Source: Ziziphus jujuba
Taxonomy: Eukaryota; Streptophyta; Magnoliopsida; Rosales; Rhamnaceae
DNA length: 64,000 nucleotides
Assembly: GCF_031755915.1 (NCBI RefSeq)
Contig: NC_083382.1
Span: forward strand, 9,460,001-9,524,000
Direction of reading: 5' to 3'
Below, in pieces: positions 25,427 through 36,543 of the stretch. The position numbers were made by a program, and so were the translations under genes. The notes below the pieces were generated by a model. The model was not told the origin of the DNA, did no database searches, and was given only the letters and a program-made list of their open reading frames with translations. Positions within the stretch are counted from its first letter, which is position 1; the number at the start of each line of letters is the position of its first letter.

Positions 25427-28400
25427 TTACCCATGTCTTGATGTATCATCGTGCAGTGCTGCTGTTCTTACGTTGGGGTCATCCTGCCAAGAAGGAAGAA
25501 AACCCATTATGAGAAAGTACTAAACGAAAAGATCACAAGGATTTTTAAGAAGCCATAAGAATCTAATATCTGGGAACTGACCCGAATGTTATAAGCGAAA
25601 CCCGGTGCTCGGAAAAAATCCATCTGTCCCTGCAAACATGACAACCCAATTAATGTTACCATTAGAACTTGATCATGGACTCAAATATATAGTCAGATTC
25701 AAAAGGTACCATACCAGCCCATGCATGCTTTGCTGAGTGCCGTAATAGCCATCATGGCTTGGGGCTATTGAGTTCAATTGTCCCTACAATTATGAAATCC
25801 ATATTTTAAAATTCTATCCATTTCTGATGCAGTATTGCATGTTTATTCATTCTCATCATAAAATGCATGACTTACAAGCCCCTGAATGGTTTGTTGATTT
25901 CCATAGTAATTATCACGTGTTGGTGCCATCAAGTTCAATTGTACCTGTTAGAAAGCCAACAAACCATAAAAGTTACCATACAAGTCAAAAAAACCAAACA
26001 AAAGACATGCAGATATACACATATATTTACTTCCCTATAATATGATGACATGAACTACAGCTCATCATACCATTCCTTGCACACTCTGTTGTGCACCATA
26101 ATAGCCATCAAGGGTTACTGTTCTTGAGTTTAATTTGTCCTGCAAAAAATATTCAAATCACATATTAATGACAAAATCTTTAGTGAATGAAGAAGAACTT
26201 TCTTAGTATTTAAGGACTTGCATCTTCATGCATACTTTGCCTGAAACAACTGGCAGGTTCCATCCAACAAGTTTGGTTAACCCAAAACATACAAATAAAA
26301 TAATTTCTATAGTAATGCAAATATTTTTTAATAAATTATAGTAAAAATGTACAGCAAAGAATATAAAATAACTTCTCTTTATAGTTTTCAAAGGCTATCA
26401 ATAAATAAAACAGGACAAACCATTTGTTGTAAGCTGTCTTGTGCCCCAACCGCCATAACATCTGGTTCAAAGCTCACCTGCAATATAGAAGAAAAATTAA
26501 TTTTAACAACTCCAAGTAGAACAAATGTTAATCCCCACCAGCTATCATCAACCAACCTTTCTTTTCTTAGTTGGGTTCTTCTTCTTGTTTTGCTTGCCCA
26601 TACTTTTATTTTGGTTATCTTCTTCAATGCAGAGTAGGCCATGTGGGGTTGAAGTGCTAGCTTCTACAAGACTCTTACTGGAATTATTCACACTCACACA
26701 ATTTGAAAAAGCTTCATCAAGAGCACGGCATGCAATACTGTAACTCTCTTGAGATATAGATCCTTCTTCAGTCAATTTAATTGCCCGTTGACATAAATCA
26801 TTGTATCTTTGCACCCTAGATTGCAAGTGATCGGATTCTTCTCCAGTCAAGTGCCTGTTCTTCGCATCCTTAGTCCATCGTTTCAATATATATTGGGATG
26901 GGATGGCAGAAAGGCCACAAATTTGGAGAACAATCATTGCATGTCTACAAAGATAACCTTTGTATTCGAACAACCTGCATAAGCAAGAAACTTCTGATTT
27001 CATCTCATTCCATAAAACAATGAAGTCTAGATTCCTTTCAAAGTCTTGAACGCGAAAAGTTATGCCTGTCTCATCTTGTCTTTCCCTCTTAGGATGACAG
27101 GCAACTGCACCTAAAACCTCAACTTGGAATTTCTTAAACACAGCATGTGTGTACACCCCCGAGACACTTTTCTCCAAAGGCGAAGGAGATTTTAAAGTGG
27201 GCTGTTTATTCCATGTATCAGAATCTGCCTTAGCTTCCTCTTCATACCTATCTTGTAGAATTGCTTCATACTGTTTTAGGAACTCTTGCACAGTCGTCTT
27301 CTTATGTACATATTTATCAAAGAAGCAGTTTACACTCTCAGATCTCTGTACAGTAGACATCCCAGCCAAAAAAGCATCCCTCATGAATGTAGGGACCCAT
27401 TGTTTTCGATCTTCATAAAGTAACTGCATCCATTCATCCTCTTTGAGTTCGAATTTTTCCAGAATTTTCCACCACCTTTTTTCAAATTCTTCAATTGTCC
27501 ATGACCTGTGGATGCATTTTTCAAATTTCGCGATGAAATTTTCATGCCGCTTAATTACATGACCAAGATTCTCAGTAACCTTCCCCATCATATGCCACAA
27601 ACAAAAATAATGATGAGCACTTGGAAATATATCAGGTATAACGGATTTTATTGCTTTGTCATGGTCGGTTATTATTACTTTTGGAGCTTGTCCACCCATT
27701 GCTTTCAGCCATGTCTGCATTAACCACGAAAAAGTTGTAGCACTTTCATCTGATACCAAAGCACATCCAAGCAGCATGAATTGATAGTGTTGATTCACTC
27801 CAACAAATAAAGCCAGAGGCATTTTATATTTGTTTCTAATGTAGGTGGTATCAAAAGACACTACATCATTGAAATTGGTGTAGTCATGCCTACTTTTGGC
27901 ATCAACCCAGAACACATTCTTCAGACGTTGATCTTCACCCAAATCTATAGCATAAAAAAAGTCAGAATTCATATTTTGCATCTGTGTGCAAAAGTCAAGC
28001 AAATTCTTCAAATCTCCTGCCTCTAGTGCCAAATTTCTACCTTTATCAAATGGACTTTTCAGGTCATTTTTTAGACCAACAACATTTTTGTATTCAGCAA
28101 ACTGTCTAGCCATTGCAGCATACATCTTTCTTGTTTGTTCGCTAACAGCTTGGGCTGGTAAAAGTTCATGGTTATGCTCCTTCACAAAATTATGAATAAC
28201 CCATTTCCCATCCGGCCTTCTCTTCACATGCATGCTAGCCTTGCAATCTGTCTTTGAACATGACCGTCGACCAGTTGCATTTTCAGGATCTTGCTTGTTT
28301 TGTCTAGAGCGCGGTCGATTAAAGGATTTGTCATACTCACGCTTGGTCCCATATCTGGAACAAGCAAATTTTGCATCAATAAATTCTCTTGATGTCTTTG

Positions 28401-28728
28401 ACCGCCTGCTATTTTGGATTGCAGTGTTGAATCCCATAGACCGAGCATACTCCTGATAGAAAGAATAAGCTTCCCCATGAGATTCAAATTCCATACCAGA
28501 AAGTGGCTCAAGATTCGTATCTTCTTTAAAGACTACAATATCTGTAGTCGGAGAATTCAAATCCCCACCATCTTCAGCACGTACATCATCTACAATATCA
28601 ACCATATTTCCAGTTTCAATATCCCCATTATGTAGTTTTTCTTCATTATCTAACATGTTATCAATCCCTGTTGGTTCTTCACCTTCTTTATCATGCTCAC
28701 CAGAAGGTAGCCTAAGATCTATGTCCAT
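25427..28728 (-). CDS. FHY3: FHY3 orthologue (FAR-RED ELONGATED HYPOCOTYL 3)
   Basis: Seven exons in phase 0 give 846 aa (Arabidopsis FHY3 is about 839): 28728-26557, 26477-26421, 26139-26071, 25944-25876, 25783-25715, 25629-25582, 25483-25427. The start [10 protein letters not shown] matches the family. Exon 1 has the FAR1 zinc-finger region ([37 protein letters not shown]), the MULE transposase core ([20 protein letters not shown]), the SWIM finger ([15 protein letters not shown]) and a basic NPTKKRK ending exactly at the exon border. Small exons encode [15 protein letters not shown], three 23-residue modules with YYGxQQ cores, [13 protein letters not shown], and the end [21 protein letters not shown]3 is a nuclear transcription factor for phytochrome A signalling, the circadian clock and chloroplast development. 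One oddity is HHYFCLWH, where the sister genes have RHCF. Confidence 0.95.
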
Positions 28729-31700
28729 GACAAGAAGTGTTTACTTTCAAGTAATGGTTTCTTAAGATACCTGAAAAGTGGACAGGTCAACATGAGCTAC
28801 TAAACCAAGTAGAACAGTAATATAAAAGTAGCTTTTATCTGATATCTCATGGAATGTTCCACTCTGTCCTCCCACTCAAAAGAATGATAATTTTTCTCCT
28901 CTTATAAACACCAAAACAAACACAACAACGCAGTTTTCCAATAAATTCATCAATTCTTAACAAACTTTCCATGCCACCGATAATTAGAACCCAATAGAAC
29001 CAGTTATCGATAAATAAAATAAAAAGAATTCATGACAATACTTTCTCCCAAGTAGGGATACAACTTTAAGCAGATACTGCACTGAGTGAAAATAGGTGCC
29101 GCTAACAATTACAGCAATTTTTATTCCACAATCTAGATTAAACATGTGAACTTGGAAAACCAGAAATATGTTAAATGAAGACACCAACATTGATGATTAA
29201 CCAAATAATAAAGCTATCAATAAACCAATAATTAATCTCACCTAATGCAGCCGCAGATTAAGAACAATCAAGTACAAGCTCAACCAAACCACGAACGTAT
29301 AAGAAGAAGCAGAACGTAACTTAAAAAATAATCAGAGAAAATTATGACAAAATAAGTACCAGCCAACATAAAAAAAATTCACAAGATGAGTTCATGATAT
29401 GAACAAACCCTAATTCATAGTCATTTGAAGCTGTATTTGATTTTTAATATGATATGGCAAAGGAAAAGTGATTGTGGAATAAATTTTACTGCTAGTTCAT
29501 TTCATTTTAACCCCTAGGGTATATAGTTAAGAATCTAACATCAACTCCACTCCTTTATTTTACCAATTGAGGATAAGGCTAAGTAACACCGAAGTGTTAT
29601 CAATACCTTTGGACCTTAAGGGTATTAACAAATTTTGACTTGGCTGCTTCTTCTTCTTCTTCTTCTTCTTCTTCTTTTTTTCTCCTATTCTTCTCTCTAC
29701 AACGAAATACATAAAAGCATAACAACTCATTCTTTTCCTTCCCAATGGACCCCACCTTGATGATGAATTAACACAGAACATAACATTTAGATTTCTACTC
29801 ATTCCCTTTTCTTCACAAAATTCTCAGCTGCTGAATCAAGGGTCCAGTGAAATATTTTATCCTACGTTACTAAAACTAATGCACCATTAACAATATCAAT
29901 TTATGAGGGCATGTCATTTCCTTAAGAATCACTGCCAGGTCGTCTGTTAATGAGTCAAAAAAACAAGTCTTTCCAGTCTTTTAAATTGCTAAAAGCAGTA
30001 CTTAACCACCAAATACTCATAATTCTTGATAAAGCATTAAAATAATGTCCATATAATATAAGCTCACTTCAAGAAATCCTAACTGAATTACAACCAACAT
30101 GAACAATGCTCACACCAACCAGAGGTCCAAGTCATAAACCATGTTAACGGAAAGGAATTCAATGCCTACCAAGAGGGCAAATTACTTTCAAGAAATAATA
30201 TATCACCATTGGATCCTTCTCTGTAGAGAGGTAAGAAATCCCCTTCTTTAAGGGATACTCTGCTGCCTCACAGTGGCAATATATTTATTATATTATTTAA
30301 AAAATAATATAATTAATTTGGTAGAACACATTACATTTCATTATATTTCTTCTGCTTCTATGTAGGCCACATTACTAAGATGTTGAACAGCTATAACATG
30401 AGAAAATCATTTGCCATACAACCTCCATTAAAGTAATGCAACATATTAACCAGAATACATATACTCCACATAACTTCAATCATAATAACAATCTTAAATA
30501 ATAGAGCAAAAGCAATTGACTGGAATATACTAAACCTCGAAATCTTTATTACAAAATGCAACACGGTTAAAAACACATTGGCATGTATATGCGTTATGGG
30601 GTATGCTGACTAGAAAAACATCAATATTACTTCCCAAATAAAAAATACATGCTGTAGATAGAAATAAAAGATGCTTGCATATAAGAAGTTCCTCAACAAA
30701 GTCATTTTAGGCCATAACATGACATCTTTCAATAAATATTCCAGGTTCAGCATATAGCTCTCAATTTCTTTTGGAATGATTACAAAAAACACTTGGTACT
30801 TTGAGTTGTATCTCAATTTGGTTCCTAGACCCTTTTCAAGTAATTTGACCTTGAACTATGACATATTGTCAAATTTGCCGTTCTGTTAAGTACTCAGTTA
30901 GAGTTTGACAAAAGTGACATATAGCACTCACATAAGCAGTGCATACAAACTATCTGTTTAAATTAAACTTTTTCGGAATTAAAATGATTAAAAACATGGA
31001 CAATAAATGGATATATTTCAATGTCCGTGCATGTGGAACAACCCAAAGAGGGGTCTAGTTACAACACCACCCAAGAGCAGCAATCTAACTGGTTAAGTCA
31101 CAAGTTATAAGTCAAATTATATATTTGAGTTACTCTCGTACTCTCTCCAAACTTTGTCCCCATTTTTGTACTTTATTTAAAGATCACTTTTTATTGATTG
31201 AAAAATTATAGCACAAAATCAGAAACATTGTTAAGCAACTCTAACAAACTTAAAACAACCATGAAGTAAAAGAAACTAAATTTTAACTAGCCAATAAATT
31301 CTTAAAACTCATATTATTAGTTTCATATACTGCCGCTGATCAGTTTCACCACACCATCCTATGCATAACTTGGAAACCAACCTAGAGAACAACTCATAAC
31401 TCATCAAAACGAGTGTTTCCCTTATTGCAGTTGAGGCTTTATAGAAGATCACCACCTCCACTAATATGTATTCAAGGTTCAGAGGGGACATTAAACTTGA
31501 TTATGCTTATGCAACCAGTCTTACATCTCAAACGATTTTTTGTTCTCTGGCATAGTTGAAAACCAATTATATAATTTATAATCAAGTTACAATGAACTAA
31601 AATCTTTTAAAATATATTCATGCAGCAGCACTCTAAATCACACTTGAAACTAGGTAAACCACACCCACAGTCTATTAACTCTAGTTTATTCTGCCACGGG

Positions 31701-32540
31701 CTTCTTCAATTTTAAAATCATTTGCCCTGCACGGCTTAATTTTTAGGTATAATTCCCAATGGAATGCATTAAAGTGAAAGTCAAGTTGGACTCAGCTAAA
31801 CTCAGCCTTTTTCCATTGACTTAGCTTAGAAACAATAATTACATATAAATGTGAGCGTACAAAAAATACAAAAATTGCAAAAAATATATATATTCAGTTG
31901 CATACATTACCATCCCATTTACCAAGTCATATAAACTCATAATATTGACTAAATTTCACAAAATTGCTTATCACAACCAGAAATAATACATGGGTGTTTC
32001 CAGATAAAAATAAAAAAAATGGAGCAACAAATGCAAAAATGATTGAAACCCAATGCAATCACTCCCCATTTCCAATTTCATTCCATTTACTCATTTGAAC
32101 TTGACTAGAATTAGCTTTCTCCATATACTGAACAAGGAATCTTAATGTTCAAAATCACACACAGAAGATGAATTCTACAACGTGAACAATTTTTAAAAAT
32201 TGTTTCTTTAAAAACAATCAGGCTCAGTAACAAAGAGAGAGTCACAGAGAGAGAGAGACAGTACCTATCTCTTTCTATTACATACGGAAGAGGAAGAAGA
32301 AGAAGAAGGTGGAGAAGATAGCCCTTCGATCTGAGACTGCGAAGATCTCTCACGCGAGGGGTTTGAGCGAGTGGAATTTACGGAGCCCCCTCTTTTTTTT
32401 TCCCCATCTTTTTCTTTTTCCCCCAAATTCTTTCCGTTTAGGGTTTTCAAAGACTCTCCAATCTGACTCTCACCTTCCTCACTCGCTGCTCGCTGTCTCT
32501 TTTTTTCTCTTTTTTTTTTTTATTTTTATTTTTTTTTAAC
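28729..32540 (-). promoter_or_regulatory. FHY3 5' region: leader exons and a probable long leader intron
   Basis: A minus-strand acceptor (cttttcag) lies at 28771, about 42 bases upstream of the start codon. Purine/pyrimidine-rich leader-like DNA lies near 32270-32500, with a candidate donor (gtactg) at about 32264. This suggests a 5'UTR intron of about 3.5 kb, although several shorter introns are possible. Within it I see a CTT repeat (29647-29676) and no coding exon. The stretch near 30760-30980 reads like a worn plant intergenic repeat, but I cannot assign a family. Confidence 0.4.
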
Positions 32541-32576
32541 TCTTATATTCTTCTCCTCATCGCTTACACACGAGAC

Positions 32577-32583
32577 GCGCGTG
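32577..32583 (-). promoter_or_regulatory. FHY3/FAR1 binding site core upstream of FHY3 (site 1)
   Basis: The plus strand reads gcgcgtg, which is CACGCGC on the FHY3 strand. It lies just upstream of the likely FHY3 leader. Confidence 0.5.
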
Positions 32584-32700
32584 CCGGCTAGAAGAAGGGT
32601 GTTTATGTAATTATGTTTATCGTTGACGAAATTGAGCAATGAGCATGGGAGTAAGAGGCTTTGTAGGTCCCACTTTCGGTCACGTATTTATTAGCAGGCG

Positions 32701-32707
32701 GCGCGTG
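32701..32707 (-). promoter_or_regulatory. FHY3/FAR1 binding site core upstream of FHY3 (site 2)
   Basis: A second exact gcgcgtg on the plus strand, 124 bases further upstream of FHY3 and in the same orientation as site 1. Confidence 0.5.
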
Positions 32708-33210
32708 TAACGCTAACTGGCCTCCACTTCTCCATGCCGTTGCTTATAATTTCAATTTCCTTTTTTTTTTTCCTTTTTTTTCTTTTTTTTTTTTCTTTTT
32801 AGTTTTGATTTTTTATTTTCTTTCAACGTTGAAGCTTGTAACACTTGGCATTATCTAGTATAGTGAGTAGATGTCACGCGGTTATCTAGATTGTGTGGGC
32901 CACGTTTCTGCCGTATAAATAAACATTTTTTTCATATTAATTAATCACATTTTTATTTTTATTTTTACTTTTTTTTTTAAGGTTTTTCTATATTTTAATA
33001 GATAAATTGAATAACAAAAATATTCACATGCATACATTTTCATATTTAAAAAATATTATATAACTAGATCTATTTTAAGAAAAAAGAGATACAATGACAA
33101 CAAAATTTTGATTTTGTTTGTTTCAAGTATGAAAAATAATATATACTTAAAATAATAGGGCTAAACTATAGTATAAAACACTTACAATTGAAAAACACTA
33201 ACTATTAGTT

Positions 33211-33243
<33 letters not shown>

Positions 33244-36200
33244 ATGATTTGTTAACTTTGGTATAGCTTAAACACCGACTGAATATTGAATTTGTCAAAT
33301 AGCAATTGAAAATGAATTATGATTCCAAACTAATAAGGTTATGATGTTCAGCAGAATGTTTTGGATTCAAGTAACTCAATGATAATAAAAAATAAAGAAA
33401 ACAAAATCAAATTGGAAGCATGAAAAATATGCAATCCGAGACAATTAGAGGCTTAAATGCTAACTTCGTAATTATAATAATTTTGAGATGGATATTTGAG
33501 GTTTATATTGAGTTTTGAATTATATATAATGTTTAACTTAGTCTATAAGGTGCTTGTAGTTGTTATGAACAACATCTATATGTGAAATTTGGATTATTAG
33601 AGATACAAAGAAACTAAGATCCTACGGAATTGGTTGACAAGTATGATGATTTGGTTTATTAGTTACTTTTTAAATCTTTTTAGTAAAAGTGACTTTTTTT
33701 TATTTGATGTATTTGAGTGTTTGACATGGAAAATAATATTTTCGTCATTTAGCTGTTTTGAAAAATATACTAAAAATGTCTTAAACATACTCAACTAGGA
33801 AATATAAAGTGTGAACAAAAAATTATAAAAATAAGAAACTAGGAAATTTAAAGTTGGTCCAAATTTTGACTATTGAATGCTGAAATCTAATCCTTCACCA
33901 ATATATCCTCTTTTAAAACCATTCAAACTTACCCAACATGTTTAAGCATACCGTTAATTGAAATATTAAAATATCTAAGAACTGTCTTATGTAATGGATA
34001 TTAGAATCATAAATCTTGTGAGTTTATAAATTGATTTAAGGATTTGAAGTTTGAGTGGAAAATAATTATAAAACAAAAAAAAAAAAGGAATATGAAGTTT
34101 GAGTTAACTACATTCTTTTATTAGTAAATTATGTTGGATGTTCATTAGTTTTGATATATATATATATATATATACACACACAAAAAAAAAAATAAAACTC
34201 ATTGCACTAAAGGTTTGTTCTTCTTTTTTATTTTATTTTAAATTAACGATAAGAAATTTGAATTTGAATCATTATTAAAGAAAATAATAGATAGTTATTG
34301 TTACGATAAATATTATAATGATTTTGATGAAAATTTTTGAGAAAAGAAAGGAAAAATATTTGGGTTGTAAAACATATTATTTTAGTGAATGAACGCATGA
34401 CCATAACATATTTATTTTATAAAGTTGCTAAATATTATTTTGTATTTTTTTTTTGGTCACAAAAAAAAATGTTATAAATAAATGATATTGATATTTCAAA
34501 TGTAATTAATGTTTAAAATAATAGACTAAAGATAAACTAATATTCCAACTTAGAAAAATAGTTTTATTTGGCTGATCTTGCCTCCAATCTATTACCTTAA
34601 TCAATTCTCTTGGAATAAAAACATTTCAACATAATATAAAAATTCTCAAATATCATCTAGCAATATAGCAGGATCCATGGTAAATAGGCATTTTTGGAAA
34701 CAACAATATTAGAATTATCCAAATATTTATCAAATGCTATGATAGAAAAATAACAATATTTAATTAATATATTTTTAATTTATTTATCTATTTAATAATT
34801 TTTTTTATATTTAAGTTATACGAATATATCAATTAATAATATTTAGTAAATAAATTTGATGAACATTTTGATACATATAATATTATTATTTTTTAAATAA
34901 TACTATTTATAAACTCATTTGAAACACATTAAAAAATAACATTTTTTTATCCTTACAGAAGTCTTTAGCCACAAAACTCAACTTTTCTTCCTTAAAACAA
35001 TCACTATAAGAACTATCTACATTTATTTTAATTAATATAAAATACGATGATTCGTATATATAATCTCATAGGTATAAAGCAGGATTAGATAAAACTATTA
35101 ATTAGAATAAAATTATGAAATTGTAGCAAACAATTTAAACTAACAATCTGAACTCATGATCTTATAGGCACAAGAAAAGATGTTGATTCCAAATGAGTTC
35201 AAATTAACAATTAGATAAAACATAGTAGTTGGGTGAAATGACATGCAAATTAAATCATATAGGAGAAAAGGTTAAAACTCTTAACAAAGCATTTGCCTAT
35301 AATCACCCCTTGAAAAGTATTTTGAATTTATAATTTCATAAGTATAAATATGAAAAGCATGTCAATTAAATTAACTTCATTTAGTATTTTCTATTTTTTT
35401 TATATTATATTACATTATTCTTCATAAAAATTATTAAGCTAAAACAAGTAATTTTAATGTACATAAACAATCAATAAATTACATTTCCATTGTTTATTTG
35501 ACATATCCCTACAAACATTAATGTCCATATTATTTCCGTTTCTTTTAAATTCCCATATTATTTTAAGCTGTGTCACCCGCTCTACAATCACCATCATCAT
35601 TATTATTTTTATTATTATAAATATTATATTTTAATTTTTATAACAATAAAATATTAAATAAAAAAATAAAAACCGTTAGGTTAAGAGTTAAGACAGCCTG
35701 CGCGCGTAGGGAGGAAAAATAATATATAATAAAGTTGTTGGAAAAGCCAGGGAGGCAAGGCAATAGACCCAAAAAAAACAAATAAAATAAAATAGAATAA
35801 TAAATAAATATTCCGAAAGCGACCCATTTTATAAAAAACAAAAAAGAAAAAAAGTTCCAAATAATAATAATAATAATAAAAACTTTAAATAGCGCGCTGC
35901 GCGCACCTTCTGTCTTTGTTTTTTTTTTTTTTTTTTTTTTTTTTTTGGTCACACCGAAAAGAAGCAAAAACACACCTAATGCGCACACTTTCAGATTCTC
36001 AGACTCAGTCACTCACAGCTTCTGCCAATCCTGGTTTTTATTTTTTATTTATTTTTATTTTGCTTCTTCTATAATTCTTTTGGAGTACTGGACCAGTTCA
36101 ACTTCACAACTCTTCCACAGCCGTCATAGGTCCACACCGGCCTTTCGTTAACCCAATAAATATAAATAGAAATATATTTACATAAATTGGTATAAGTATT

Positions 36201-36543
36201 TATTGAATTTTATTATTATTTGTAGAAAGTTGAAAATAACAGGAACCATTGAAATAATTATCTCTTCCTTTATTCTTCTTTTTGGTTCCCTTAAAATTTA
36301 TTATTATTATTATTATTATTATTTTTTAAATTTATTTTGGCATTTGGGTTTTAGAGAAAGAGAGATGAGGAGGCCTTGCTTTTTCCACCTTTGTTTCACT
36401 CGGTCACTGTGAAAACTGACACAAACTCTCTCTCTCTCTCTCTATATATGTATATATATTGCGGTTTCTCTTCCTTGGAGGTTGTGTTAGGGTTTTTGGG
36501 TTTTTCTGGGTGGTGGGATTTTTTGCTCTGAATTTAGTCAGTT
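32708..36543. other. Divergent intergenic region between FHY3 and the DHHC gene
   Basis: No coding exon is supported in this very AT-rich stretch. It holds AT repeats (33215-33244 and 34157-34173), trinucleotide repeats (35863-35880 and 36299-36325) and two isolated GC-rich patches (35697-35710 and 35891-35907). A CT tract at 36427-36443 probably lies in the DHHC leader. An ATG at 36448 would open a 27-codon upstream reading frame ending at 36531, twelve bases before the DHHC start. Confidence 0.55.

Noticed and set aside
26388..26642. Minus-strand open frame next to the FHY3 main exon
   Set aside because: It contains the FHY3 exon encoding [15 protein letters not shown], correctly bounded by splice sites; not an independent gene.
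13931..28728. The three MULE-type transposase genes considered as active mobile elements
   Set aside because: They have FAR1/FHY3-specific domains, introns and conserved neighbours, and I saw no terminal inverted repeats around them. They are domesticated transcription factors.
29560..29802. 80-codon minus-strand open frame with a lysine run
   Set aside because: The lysines come from a CTT microsatellite; no other support.
33215..33244. Regular short repeats considered as CRISPR-like or satellite arrays
   Set aside because: These are plain AT microsatellites without spacers; CRISPR arrays are not expected in a plant nuclear sequence.
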